From assembly GCA_000224765.2 (NCBI GenBank), contig AGAU01000193.1, positions 1 through 64,000 on the forward strand: a DNA stretch of 64,000 nt. Direction: 5' to 3'. The notes beneath the pieces were generated by a model, which worked only from the letters and a program-made list of their open reading frames with translations, searched no databases and was not told the origin of the DNA. Positions 1-8,674 of this stretch are shown here, in pieces. The translations under genes and the position numbers were made by a program. How positions within the stretch are numbered: the first letter of the stretch is position 1; every line of letters begins with the position of its first letter. The stretch comes from SAR324 cluster bacterium JCVI-SC AAA005 (GTDB lineage Bacteria; SAR324; NAC60-12).

Positions 1-1
1 T

Positions 2-652
2 GGCCAAGGAATCACCAGTGACTTTAATGGAAATGTCTATGTGACTGGATACACAGGTGGAAATCTTGATGGTAACACTAATGCTGGGAGCGATGATCTC
101 TTCGTTGTTAAGTACAATAGCAATGGGGTAAAGCAGTGGACCCAGCAGCTCGGGAGTTCTGCCTATGATAACGGACAAGGAATTACCACCGACTCTAGTG
201 GAGGTATCTATGTGACTGGATACACTTCAGGTGGTCTCGATAGAAACACCAGCTCGATAGGCTACGATCTCTTTGTTGTTAAGTACGATAGCGATGGGGT
301 AAAGCAGTGGACCCAGCAACTTGGGACTTCTTCTAATGATGAAGCAAAGGGGATAAGCATCGACAGCTCAGGAAATATCTATGTAACCGGATTCACAGAA
401 GGAAGTTTTGAGGGCAATACTAGTTTGGGGAACAATGATTTTTTTATTGTCAAGTATGAAAGCAGTGGGATAAAGCAATGGACTAAACAACTTGGAACTT
501 CTGCTAAAGATCGTGGGTATGCTATCACCTGTGATTCTAGCGGCAATAACTGGGTAACTGGTTACACTAACGGTGGCCTTGATGGCAATACACATGCAGG
601 AAACATAGATATTTTCATAATCAAGTACGACACTAACGGAAATAAACAATAA
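2..652 (+). CDS. SBBP (beta-propeller) repeat protein, C-terminal part
   Basis: Open reading frame that runs in from the left window edge and ends at TAA 650-652, so only the C-terminal 216 residues are present. It consists of about 3.8 copies of a 57-residue unit. The conserved core of each copy is D-S-S-G-N-I-Y-V-T-G-Y/F-T, followed by G-N-T, then F-x-V-K-Y and a K-Q-W-T-x-Q-L-G step. This is the SBBP beta-propeller repeat, usually found in secreted or surface proteins of unknown ligand. The last copy is diverged (N-W-V-T-G) and the protein stops soon after it, with no visible membrane anchor or sorting domain. No start or signal peptide can be seen. It lies on the element side of the integrase relic and may be cargo. 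Confidence 0.85.
   Translation, partial: GQGITSDFNGNVYVTGYTGGNLDGNTNAGSDDLFVVKYNSNGVKQWTQQLGSSAYDNGQGITTDSSGGIYVTGYTSGGLDRNTSSIGYDLFVVKYDSDGVKQWTQQLGTSSNDEAKGISIDSSGNIYVTGFTEGSFEGNTSLGNNDFFIVKYESSGIKQWTKQLGTSAKDRGYAITCDSSGNNWVTGYTNGGLDGNTHAGNIDIFIIKYDTNGNKQ
2..652 (+). repeat. 171-bp in-frame tandem repeat
   Basis: The DNA encoding the SBBP repeats has an exact period of 171 bp (57 codons). The conserved step reading ..TCTATGTGACTGGATACAC.. starts at 36 and recurs at 207 and, changed at a few bases, at 378; the fourth copy aligns at 549-551. The first two copies are nearly identical over long stretches, which suggests recent duplication or gene conversion and makes length change by recombination likely. 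Confidence 0.85.
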
Positions 653-1109
653 TAAAAGCCAGCGCATTAAACTGCCCTCACCTTCACCTCACCCAAGACA
701 CAACTGACAATTGCTGGGCCAGATAGCTACTGGCTTTCACGTCCCACAGCACACTCTTTAGCACATCTGGTCTTCTCTCAATTCTTTCCCCCAAACAGCG
801 GGCTTCTTTGTAACTCCTAGAATTTTTTGATTTCTGCTGGATAGTACCAATGCCAGCTTCTGTCATTTAGTTTCTGTGAGAGAGAATGACCAGATGAGAA
901 AGTCAGGTTCCCAACCCCCGTGGGGGTGAGGGATACCTGTTTTCTCATCAAGGAATAACATCGATGATAGCAAATGGGGGAAACATCACTAAATTAGGTG
1001 AGTACCGCTTATAATTTGAGCCAACTACGTTTGCGATCCTGTTGCAGGAGTGCTCCCGAAAGGCTGTAAAACCACTCATAACGCTTGGACAGGGTGAAGG
1101 GTACGACAA
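653..1109. other. Intergenic stretch without a supportable gene
   Basis: No reading frame here has a recognisable product. A 60-codon minus-strand frame (684-866) exists but shows no family signature. A small G/C hairpin (ACCCC / GGGGT arms) lies near 913-926. The stretch separates the 3' end of the repeat protein from the 3' end of the integrase relic, and the two genes converge on it. Confidence 0.5.
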
Positions 1110-2244
1110 CTATAGTTTTAGAGCCTCCAAATCACTCTCATCAATCAGATGATATCTCCGGAGCATGGCATCCGATGAATGACCTACCTGTTTCATGACC
1201 ACATAGTATGGATTCCCTGCTCTTACTGCTTTTGTTATGAAATCATGCCGAAGATCATGGAAACATGCGTCTGACACACCGGCTCAGTAAAGCTTTTTTC
1301 CATGTGTCATGGCAGTAAGCAGTCCAATATGGGATTGGTTTTTTGGTGCTGGAAAGAAACACTTTTCTTGTATGGGTTTCTCTAGGAATCTCTTGGAGCA
1401 TCTCAATCACATTTGGCACTAACTTCACTGATCGGGCCTGCCTTGTTTTAGTTTCTTTGGCCTTGAGCCGAACAAAACCTCGATCAAGAACTACAGAGTC
1501 CCACTTTAACTGAATGATTTCATTCTGCCTCATCCCTGTGCCCTGAGCCATGGTGATTATTCTGCGTAGCCAGATTGGACTGGCCTGCAGAATCTCAGCA
1601 AGCTCTTGCTCCGTAAATATTCTCTGCCTGACATTGTCGATCTGTATTTCTGGATACTGATTGCCTTTCACGGGGACCTGATCAAGCATCTGTTGGTCAA
1701 CAGCTTTGTTGATCATCGCCCTCAGCAAGTTCAACTCCTCTTTACATGTCTTCGGAGCAATACACTCCCCTTGCTTGGTCGGTGACCCCTCAGAGGTTCT
1801 TTGGGCAACATATAACTCAAGTTGCCTTATCGTAAGGTTCGAGACTTTATTTTGGCCATCCAGCAACCTTCTAAGCGCCTTTGTCTGTGCCTGTACTCGA
1901 CGATAGGCCGCTTTTGCTTTCACTACAGGAAGCTCTAGATACCAGTCAAATAATTGATTTATCGAAATTTTACTCTCAATCTGAACCATACCCCGATTTT
2001 TTGGGTGCCTCACTTCCACGAGTCTCTGTTCTGCCTCATTCCTGTTGGTGCCTACACGCTCTCTAATCTTTTTCCCATTACTTGATCTATACTCGATCAA
2101 GTACTCCTTCTCCGGTAGGCGCTTGAAATTTCTGACCTTGCAGGGTTGTCCTTACTTTTCACCTGACCTAAGCAAACCTTTACAGGCAAGAGAATTTCCT
2201 GAGTTCCAGTGTCCACACTTTGGGCACTCAATTAATAATCCCAT
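1110..2244 (-). pseudogene. Tyrosine recombinase (phage-type integrase), inactivated
   Basis: Site-specific tyrosine recombinase broken in two places. Reading from ATG 2244, the first 30 codons give a zinc-ribbon start (C-P-K-C-G-H-W-N) and then meet an in-frame TAA at 2152-2154. The same frame then continues open through the core-binding and catalytic domains, including the first catalytic Arg (G-T-G-M-R-Q-N-E) and the Lys region (K-E-T-K-T), to a stop at 1255-1257. The remaining catalytic residues lie in another frame: H-D-L-R-H, V-G-H-S-S and the nucleophile context R-R-Y-H-L-I, ending with TAG at 1110-1112. The junction suggests a one-base loss near 1284-1289. The nucleophile is separated from the rest, so no active enzyme is expected. 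It sits beside a tRNA, the usual target of such integrases. Confidence 0.85.
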
Positions 2245-2340
2245 CACTCTCTCTGTTTAAATCTTTCAAGGTAACAGCGTGTTAGTGATTACTAAGAAAG
2301 CAAAGATTTGTTTTGAGATCAACCAGAATTCTATAGTTCG

Positions 2341-2451
2341 TTGGGCACTTTGCTGGGCATGATTACTCTCTTCCTACCATAAATACTACTAGGAGGGGAG
2401 TAATCTTATGCTGGGCTTTTGCTGGGAAATTGTTGGGCACTTTGCTGGGCA
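2341..2451. repeat. Direct and inverted repeat cluster (candidate recombinase arm sites)
   Basis: The 19-mer TTGGGCACTTTGCTGGGCA occurs exactly at 2341-2359 and 2433-2451, with further TGCTGGG copies between them (about 2409 and 2420). Between the two copies lies an imperfect inverted repeat with arms beginning GATTACTC (about 2360) and ending GAGTAATC (about 2404). The cluster lies between the integrase start and the tRNA. That is where lambda-type integrases place arm-type binding sites or a directionality-factor site. The function is inferred from position only. Confidence 0.5.
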
Positions 2452-2567
2452 ACAATCTCTATTTTGGCATGGAAAAGTGGGAAAATGAGGGAGGATTTAT
2501 TCTAATGTATCCTGAATACAAAGTCATCTAAATGCTGCGATTCAGCTTAATTGTATCAGAATTTTTG

Positions 2568-2644
2568 TGGTAGCAGAGGGGAGACTTGAACTCCCGACCT
2601 TGCGATTATGAATCGCACGCTCTAACCAGCTGAGCTACTCTGCC
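2568..2644 (-). tRNA. tRNA with CAT anticodon (tRNA-Met, or lysidine tRNA-Ile2)
   Basis: Complete cloverleaf on the minus strand. The acceptor arms GGCAGAG/CTCTGCT close with one G-U pair. The D arm is GCTC/GAGC, the anticodon stem TGCGA/TCGCA has loop TTCATAA, and the T stem GGGAG/CTCCC has loop TTCAAGT. The CCA end is encoded (77 nt). The anticodon CAT fits elongator methionine tRNA. The anticodon stem also resembles minor isoleucine tRNAs whose C34 is changed to lysidine, so the amino acid is not certain. Its 3' end faces the integrase relic, which makes it the likely attachment site. Confidence 0.93.
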
Positions 2645-2717
2645 ATTATTCGATAGGATATTGAGAAAGAATAGACCGAATTAGATTAAATCTTCTTTTT
2701 AAAAAAGCAAGGACTGG

Positions 2718-4091
2718 CTAAGCGCTTTGGATCAGATCCAACATTTCTTGGACTTCACAAATTTTTTGACGAGATTTTCCATTCCGCTGTCCCTGTTCAA
2801 TCTCAAATTTGTCCAGCTTTTTCCAATCTTCAAAACTAACGAATCGAATTTTCTTCTGCTTCAGGAAATCTATTAGTTTTTCCTGAGCTAATTTTGGCTC
2901 TTGGATGTCACTTGTTTCCCAATTTTGTTTGAGGCGGTTAATGGTCTCCATTGCATCTTGTTTATTGCTTCCAATGACACCACTTGGTCCGCGCTTTATC
3001 CATCCAGCTGTATATTCCTGCTTCAGTAACTTGCCATCCGCACCATCCAGTAGCTGACCATGGTCATTTGGTATCGTTCCTTTTCGATCATCAAAGGGTA
3101 AGCCTTGGATCGCTTCACCCATGTAACCAATTGAGCGGAAGACCATATCCACGTTAAGGTGCATCACTTCATCTGTGGCTTTTGCCTTAAGAATTCCACC
3201 CTCTTTGACAATTTCATTGTGTACCAGTTCAATACTTTCTACCCTATCAGAACCTTCTATTTTCGTTGGAGAAATGAGGAAGCAAAGATGTAATTTGCGA
3301 GGGTTCCCTCTATCTCCTTGATCATGAATTTTTCGGAGAATCTGCAAATTGAGTTGGATGTTTCGAGAAGCTTTGGATAGTTCTTCCTTGCTGTGGTCAT
3401 CAAGCTCAAGATCAGAACCTCGCATCACGACGTCGACTTTTGGCAAGTGAAGTAACTCACGTACCTCAGCAGGGGTAAACGCAGCTTGGACTGGTCCACG
3501 ACGACCAATGAGAAAGACTTCTTCGATCTTGCTTTGTTGCAAGGCTTCAAGTGCATGTTCAGCAATGTCAGTTTTTGCCAAATTTTGAGGATCTTGACAC
3601 AGAATTCTTGCACAGTCGATAGCTACATTCCCCATTCCGATGATCGCCACTCGTTTAGAAGTAAGATCAAATTGGTAATGGCGATAGTCAGGATGTCCGT
3701 TGTACCATCCGACAAACTCCGTGGCTGAATGAATTCCTTGGAGAGTTTCCCCAATGATGTTCAAATGGCGGTCTAAGCGACTACCAAAAGCGTAAATCAC
3801 TGCGTGATACCGTTGAAGCAGTTCAAGCCGGTTGATGTCTTTACCAAATTCTACATTTCCAAAAAAACGGAACCGTGGGTGTCCGGCGGCTCTTTCAAAA
3901 ATTTTTATGACAGATTTGATTTTCTCATGATCTGGAGCCACACCACCACGTACTAACCCGTAAGGAGTGGGTAATCGCTCCAACATATCTACAAAAACCA
4001 TGGGATCATCATGGCGGAGTAGTTCCATTGCTGAATAAAATGCTGCTGGGCCGGAACCTACTATTGCGACGCGTTTTGTGGAATCTTTCAT
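2718..4091 (-). CDS. fprA: Ferredoxin/adrenodoxin-type NADP+ reductase
   Basis: 457-residue flavoprotein of the adrenodoxin reductase/FprA family, which moves electrons between NADPH and ferredoxin or a similar carrier in the cytoplasm. The N-terminal FAD-binding motif G-S-G-P-A-A is at residues 12-17, followed by the family sequence P-T-P-Y-G-L-V-R-G-G-V-A-P-D-H (41-55). The NADP-binding motif G-M-G-N-V-A is at 152-157, and the C-terminal FAD contact reads G-W-I-K-R-G-P-S-G-V-I-G near residue 360. The length matches the family. The last 60 or so residues are basic and may contact the carrier. It is a single gene between the tRNA and a divergent DUF4864 gene; no ferredoxin gene is adjacent. 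Confidence 0.92.
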   Translation of the reverse strand: MKDSTKRVAIVGSGPAAFYSAMELLRHDDPMVFVDMLERLPTPYGLVRGGVAPDHEKIKSVIKIFERAAGHPRFRFFGNVEFGKDINRLELLQRYHAVIYAFGSRLDRHLNIIGETLQGIHSATEFVGWYNGHPDYRHYQFDLTSKRVAIIGMGNVAIDCARILCQDPQNLAKTDIAEHALEALQQSKIEEVFLIGRRGPVQAAFTPAEVRELLHLPKVDVVMRGSDLELDDHSKEELSKASRNIQLNLQILRKIHDQGDRGNPRKLHLCFLISPTKIEGSDRVESIELVHNEIVKEGGILKAKATDEVMHLNVDMVFRSIGYMGEAIQGLPFDDRKGTIPNDHGQLLDGADGKLLKQEYTAGWIKRGPSGVIGSNKQDAMETINRLKQNWETSDIQEPKLAQEKLIDFLKQKKIRFVSFEDWKKLDKFEIEQGQRNGKSRQKICEVQEMLDLIQSA

Positions 4092-4235
4092 GGACTTTGG
4101 TCTAAAACATGGAGTTGTTATTAATTATCGAATAATAAACCTTAAATCGTAAGAAATATTCAAAAATGATGGGATGTGGTCTAATTTCATACCACGTTTC
4201 TTTCAATTTAATAAACTTCTTTGATCGGAGGAATG

Positions 4236-4670
4236 ATGTTGAAGCGTCTTATGCTCTGTCTGCTTTCTTGTTTTTTGATTTCTGTATTAACCTGGGCTGA
4301 AGAAAAGTCAACTGAGGAGAGCAGGAATAAAGATAAAATTATCGCGGTAATTGATGCTCAATTAGAAGCCTTTCGGAGTGGTGATGCCGAGAAAGCATAC
4401 TCTTTTGCAACACCAGGCATTCAACGGCAATTTACAAACTCATCTATTTTTATGCAGATGGTTAAGAACGGGTACAATGTTTTGAGACAACCGGTTAAAG
4501 TAGAATACCAGGATTTACGAGAACATTTTGGGGTGAAAATTCAATCGGTTAAGTTAACTGATTTGAATGGCTTTACTTTCCAGGCATTTTACCAGATGGA
4601 ACAGCAAAATTCCGGAGAATGGCGGATTGGAGGGTGCAAGATTCAACAATCTGAACTAGACAAAATTTAA
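4236..4670 (+). CDS. Exported DUF4864-type protein
   Basis: Small protein of 144 residues with an N-terminal signal peptide (basic M-L-K-R then a hydrophobic stretch ending near A-E-E). The mature part has the NTF2-like pattern of DUF4864: I-x-A-Q-L-E-A-F-R-S-G-D-A-E-K-A-Y-S-F-A followed by P-G-I-Q-R-Q-F. A purine-rich GGAGGA at 4227-4232 sets the start at ATG 4236 (or the ATG at 4233). The TTG at 4221 lies upstream of this ribosome-binding site and is not a start. Function is unknown; export to the periplasm is predicted. It is divergent from fprA and convergent with the FGE-like gene. Confidence 0.75.
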   Translation: MLKRLMLCLLSCFLISVLTWAEEKSTEESRNKDKIIAVIDAQLEAFRSGDAEKAYSFATPGIQRQFTNSSIFMQMVKNGYNVLRQPVKVEYQDLREHFGVKIQSVKLTDLNGFTFQAFYQMEQQNSGEWRIGGCKIQQSELDKI

Positions 4671-4707
4671 ATCTGTTTGGTACCAATTAGCCTAATAATG
4701 TTGGAAA

Positions 4708-6117
4708 TCAATTATCTCGAACAGTCGCAGCAGTTGTAAATTTTGCACTGGCAGCGCATCGAAACCCAACATCCATCCATGTACTCTGCGGTGAAGCGTC
4801 ACGTCGCATTCCAGAGCGCAAGTATTCAGGTGGACTAAGACGTGATCCACCTCTCATCACTCGATATTCTCCTTCTAATGGTCCAGTAGGATCAACCAGA
4901 TCTTCTGGATTGTAAGGACCAAATTTGTCATAAACCCACTCCCAAACGTTACCATGCATATCAAAAACGCCTAAATCATTGGGCTTTCGGTCAGCAACCA
5001 CACGCTGCATGGTTGCTGAGTTCTGACCATACCAAGCATATTCGGTTAGGAATACAGGATCATTCCCATAACCGTAGGGTTGATGCTGCTTATCATCCCT
5101 CGCAGCTCGTTCCCATTCTGCTTCTGATGGTAATCGCTTGCCCAATGCCCCACAATAGTATCTTGCTGCATACCAAGACACATAAATCACTGGATGACTA
5201 CCGACATTATATTCCACAATCAGATCATCTTTCCAGGTTTTCAGATAGCTTCCATCATGTAGTTTTGGTGACAGGGAACTACGTCGCAAAAATGGATTCT
5301 GCATAACGAATTTCAGATAGTCCGAATTGCTCACTTCACAACGATCCAGCCAGTAGCCAGTCAAAGTAATTTCTCGAGCAGGTTGTTCCGCAACATCTCC
5401 ATCTGAACTGCCCATTCTGAAAGTGCCCCCTGGGATGAAGACCATCCCAGATTTCTTTTCACCATGTGGTGAAGCGCCTACCGCTTTGCAGGCTTGCCCC
5501 GCATAACTCCACACTGGTGCAGTCGTAATCTCATCTGGATAGAGCTTTCTTTCCAAGCGCATTAAAGCCGCGTGATATGCGTCCAAAACTTCTTTTTTAC
5601 CCTTCGTGATTCTACGAAGCATCTCCCGCTCATTGTTTGCGCAGCGGTAGTCATCTTTTAGGCAATTCAATTTTTGATGGATCCAAACACGGAAAGTATC
5701 TCGAGCTTTACGGGTCTCAATTTCTCTAAGTAGGATGGGTTCCACCGTCGAATAAACTAAGTTGAAAACACTGACATTTGCCAGTTGATCCTTAGCTAAA
5801 TCGATGATGAAATCGTACTTCTGGCAGAACTCCTGCTTCTCTGCAGGAATCTGAGTACCAAAATTGCGACGGCGGTTACATTCCATCGTCTCTCGACGTT
5901 GGCTGATACCTAGTTCTTCCTGCAAAACCCGGAAACGCATGTCGTAAAGTGCATGTTGTAAAGGATAGCGCTCACCCTGCATCACGTATGTAGCAAAAGT
6001 CTTGACTGCTTCCTCCTGAAAGCGTTCCACGTATTGCCGAAAAATTTGGGTAGAAGCCCAAACCAGAGTCACTCCGATCATGCAAGTAACGGCAGTCAGC
6101 AACCACTTATATTTCAT
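4708..6117 (-). CDS. Membrane-anchored FGE-sulfatase-fold protein lacking catalytic cysteines
   Basis: 469 residues. A single membrane segment lies at about residues 4-22, then about 190 residues of charged helical sequence, then a full SUMF1/FGE-type domain (about 224-455). Domain hallmarks are G-M-V-F-I-P-G-G-T-F-R-M-G, L-P-S-E-A-E-W-E-R-A-A-R, G-N-V-W-E-W-V and R-V-M-R-G-G-S. In true formylglycine-generating enzymes the segment after R-G-G-S carries two catalytic cysteines (C-x4-C). Here those places read S and L (about 428 and 433). It is therefore unlikely to make formylglycine and is better seen as an FGE-fold protein with another role, such as a binding or scaffold domain in the periplasm. 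It is divergent from waaA with an 81-bp gap; no sulfatase gene is near. Confidence 0.85.
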   Translation of the reverse strand: MKYKWLLTAVTCMIGVTLVWASTQIFRQYVERFQEEAVKTFATYVMQGERYPLQHALYDMRFRVLQEELGISQRRETMECNRRRNFGTQIPAEKQEFCQKYDFIIDLAKDQLANVSVFNLVYSTVEPILLREIETRKARDTFRVWIHQKLNCLKDDYRCANNEREMLRRITKGKKEVLDAYHAALMRLERKLYPDEITTAPVWSYAGQACKAVGASPHGEKKSGMVFIPGGTFRMGSSDGDVAEQPAREITLTGYWLDRCEVSNSDYLKFVMQNPFLRRSSLSPKLHDGSYLKTWKDDLIVEYNVGSHPVIYVSWYAARYYCGALGKRLPSEAEWERAARDDKQHQPYGYGNDPVFLTEYAWYGQNSATMQRVVADRKPNDLGVFDMHGNVWEWVYDKFGPYNPEDLVDPTGPLEGEYRVMRGGSRLSPPEYLRSGMRRDASPQSTWMDVGFRCAASAKFTTAATVRDN

Positions 6118-6198
6118 CTGGATTGTCCGCAGAAAGATTTACGAAAATTGAGTCGTCAAATTCAAGCAAGCGATATTCCACCTTTTCATGATTTCAAA

Positions 6199-7503
6199 AT
6201 GACGACTTTTTGGAAGCTGACTTATCGTTTCATTCTACAGCCTATACTAATGCAGTTTGTTCAGCACCAGGCAAAGAACAAGCCTAACCTAGAAGAGGCT
6301 CTCAAGGGAAGAAATGGCATCTGGGAGAGAATGGATGAAGCTCTTCAGAATCGTGACTGGAACTTACCACTGCTCTGGTTGCATACGGCTAGTGCTGGTG
6401 AAATCCTTCAAGCCGAGCCAATCATGAGGCAATTCGAGAAGGAAAATGTACAACTCGCGCTGAGTTATTCCTCAGTCAATGCTAAACGTTGGCTAGAAAG
6501 TGGCTCTACCAAATTACCGGATTCTGTAATTTGGAAAGATTATTTACCAATTGACAGTCATTTAAATGCTTTACAAATTCTAGCTAAACTTCAGCCGGAT
6601 GCACTAATCTATGTTAGTTACGATCTTTGGCCAAATTTAGTATGGGAAGCACGGCGTAGAGGCGTACCACAGTTTTTGGTTTCTGCTTTGGTCCATCAGG
6701 GTTCTTGGCGCCATAGCAACTTGATTGGTAGAAGTCTCTTTTGCACTATTTATAAAGCGATGCAGGAAATAGCAGCAATTTCTGCAGGAGATGCCCAACG
6801 CATTTCAGAGAGCTATTCAAAGTCAACAATCAAAGTCGTTGGGGATACTCGAGTTGATAGTGTGCTTTCTCGTCGAAATAGTTTGAATGCACCCGATCTC
6901 CCTGAAACTTGGAGTAAAGCAAATATTCTAATCGGAGGCAGCATCTGGCCAGCTGATTTAGCTTGTTTGCGTGCTGTCCTGCTGGATGCTCTAGAAGAGT
7001 TGTCAGAATTACGTATTATTCTTGTGCCTCACGAGCCAACTGGTGAACACATTTCAGAGATTCAAGAAATTTTTTCAAGGTACCCAATTCATCTTTGGAG
7101 TCAGTGCCAAGAGGAGAAATTTGCAAAAGCTCGTGTATTGATTGTTGATGCAATTGGAATTCTATCAAGCCTTTATGCTAAGGCAAATGTAGCTTTCGTG
7201 GGTGGGGCCTTCACTACTGGAGTCCATAACATAATGGAACCAGCCGCGTTCGGATTACCAACATTTTTTGGACCGCACTTTCGCAATTATGCGACAGCAA
7301 TTCGGTTAGTTGAAGATAAACTAGCTTACAGTGTAGGAAATACTAATGAACTTCGCTCATTAATCATGCCGCTACTGAAAGACCCTATCAAAGCAAAAGA
7401 ACTTGGTTTACAAGCCCGAAATTTACTCGAGAAGGAAGCTGGAGCTGCCCAGAAATGTGTAGAGTTGGTGAGGCCGTTTCTACTGAACTCAAAGACCCCA
7501 TGA
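6199..7503 (+). CDS. waaA: 3-deoxy-D-manno-octulosonic acid (Kdo) transferase
   Basis: GT-B glycosyltransferase of the KdtA/WaaA family that adds Kdo from CMP-Kdo to the lipid A precursor at the inner face of the inner membrane. A hydrophobic N-terminal segment (R-F-I-L-Q-P-I-L-M) is followed by L-L-W-L-H-T-A-S-A-G-E, the family active-site glutamate region. The C-terminal donor-binding part has V-G-G-A-F-T-T-G-V-H-N-I-M-E-P-A-A-F-G. The start ATG 6199 is chosen because the earlier in-frame ATG (6034) lies inside the divergent gene and adds 55 unrelated residues. The product is 434 residues, normal for the family. The stop overlaps the next start by ATGA, so the two are translationally coupled. 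Confidence 0.92.
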   Translation: MTTFWKLTYRFILQPILMQFVQHQAKNKPNLEEALKGRNGIWERMDEALQNRDWNLPLLWLHTASAGEILQAEPIMRQFEKENVQLALSYSSVNAKRWLESGSTKLPDSVIWKDYLPIDSHLNALQILAKLQPDALIYVSYDLWPNLVWEARRRGVPQFLVSALVHQGSWRHSNLIGRSLFCTIYKAMQEIAAISAGDAQRISESYSKSTIKVVGDTRVDSVLSRRNSLNAPDLPETWSKANILIGGSIWPADLACLRAVLLDALEELSELRIILVPHEPTGEHISEIQEIFSRYPIHLWSQCQEEKFAKARVLIVDAIGILSSLYAKANVAFVGGAFTTGVHNIMEPAAFGLPTFFGPHFRNYATAIRLVEDKLAYSVGNTNELRSLIMPLLKDPIKAKELGLQARNLLEKEAGAAQKCVELVRPFLLNSKTP

Positions 7504-7820
7504 AGAATTTTTACTATAGTGCTATGGTATTTTTGGTTGCCTGTAGCGCTAGTTTTCCATCAGAACCACTTTTGACGAGATGCGAGCGGGAGTCTCGCTG
7601 GAGTGCTCTGCCTCTTTATCAAACCTTCGAAATTCAATGTGAGCCCCTTCCTCAAGAAATGATCGAAACCCCACGACAAATCAGGCAATACTATTTAAGT
7701 TGTCCAAATCATCCAAACTACTGCTATCGCAAAGCCGAATTGATTTGTGGGTCAAACTACAACCTGCTTAGAACAGCTTCTTTTGCTAATCCAGGTGAGT
7801 TGATCGTGGAATGCAATTAA
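7500..7820 (+). CDS. Small cysteine-rich lipoprotein of unknown function
   Basis: 106 residues starting at ATG 7500, which overlaps the waaA stop. The signal peptide ends in a lipobox (F-L-V-A-C, then S-A-S), so it is predicted to be a lipoprotein. The mature part has seven further cysteines (C-E-R-E-S, Q-C-E-P, S-C-P-N-H-P-N-Y-C, L-I-C-G and a C-terminal E-C-N), suggesting disulfides in the periplasm. The end overlaps the ispE start. I do not recognise a family. Confidence 0.7.
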   Translation: MKNFYYSAMVFLVACSASFPSEPLLTRCERESRWSALPLYQTFEIQCEPLPQEMIETPRQIRQYYLSCPNHPNYCYRKAELICGSNYNLLRTASFANPGELIVECN

Positions 7821-8674
7821 AACCAATGCGATTGTTCACACCAGCCAAGATCAACACTATTTTGCGAATTCTAAGCAAACGTGATGATGGATTCCATGAA
7901 ATCTTCACCCACATGGTTCCAATTAGTTTTTTTGACGTATTGACTCTGCAAGAGAATTCAATGAAGCACTTCAGTTTTCGCTGCAATCTTCGAGAACTTG
8001 AAGGGCCCAACAATTTAGTCTGGAGAGCACTAAAGCTGTTTGAAGAAGCTTCAGGACGGACAGTACGCCTCATCATTCACCTGCAAAAAAGAATTCCAAC
8101 CGGTGGAGGACTTGGTGGTGGTAGTGGCAATGCTGCAGCTACATTGCTTGCACTAAACCGCTGGTATGATGAACCTCTCTCTGTCAAAGAGTTGCAGAAA
8201 CTTGGTGAGCAATTAGGTTCGGATGTCCCATTTTTTTTGAATCCAAGACCAACCTTGGCAACCGGTCGTGGAAACATTTTAAAAACTCTCCAAAACTATC
8301 CTTTGGGGGAGATTCTTCTCGTTACTCCAACGTTTAACATAAACACAGCGAAAGCCTACGTGATGTGCAAACCAAGAATGCATACTCATAGCATTCAACC
8401 AACTACTCTCACAATGCTAGCTTCAGAAATCGAAAATCAGTTTCACGAATCACTTTTTTCAAGCTATCCAGAATTGAACAAGATTTGTCAATTACTTTTG
8501 GAATTTGGTGCCTTAGCTGCTGCTGTATCAGGTAGTGGTTCCACTGTGTTTGGACTGTTTGATGACTATCAAGAGCGAAATTTTGCAATGATCAAACTCC
8601 AAGAATTAACAGACTACACTTCAATTCCATGTAAAATGTTAAGTTCTCATAATTATTTCTCTTCACAAAATTAG
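7811..8674 (+). CDS. ispE: 4-diphosphocytidyl-2-C-methyl-D-erythritol kinase
   Basis: GHMP-family kinase that phosphorylates CDP-methylerythritol in the MEP pathway of isoprenoid synthesis. The start P-A-K-I-N (residues 11-15) carries the conserved Lys of the substrate site. The ATP-binding motif P-T-G-G-G-L-G-G-G-S-G-N-A-A-A is at 96-110, L-G-S-D-V-P-F-F-L follows, and the third motif reads A-V-S-G-S-G-S-T-V-F-G near residue 240. The length of 287 is normal. The start overlaps the previous lipoprotein gene by 10 bp, consistent with an operon led by waaA. A second possible start (MRLFTPAKIN) lies 15 bases in. Confidence 0.95.
   Translation: MQLKPMRLFTPAKINTILRILSKRDDGFHEIFTHMVPISFFDVLTLQENSMKHFSFRCNLRELEGPNNLVWRALKLFEEASGRTVRLIIHLQKRIPTGGGLGGGSGNAAATLLALNRWYDEPLSVKELQKLGEQLGSDVPFFLNPRPTLATGRGNILKTLQNYPLGEILLVTPTFNINTAKAYVMCKPRMHTHSIQPTTLTMLASEIENQFHESLFSSYPELNKICQLLLEFGALAAAVSGSGSTVFGLFDDYQERNFAMIKLQELTDYTSIPCKMLSSHNYFSSQN

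Noticed and set aside
684..866. 60-codon minus-strand frame in the gap left of the integrase
   Set aside because: No family signature, no ribosome-binding site, and of a size expected by chance in this base composition.
6034..6198. Upstream extension of waaA
   Set aside because: It overlaps the divergent FGE-like gene and adds 55 residues unlike any Kdo transferase N-terminus.
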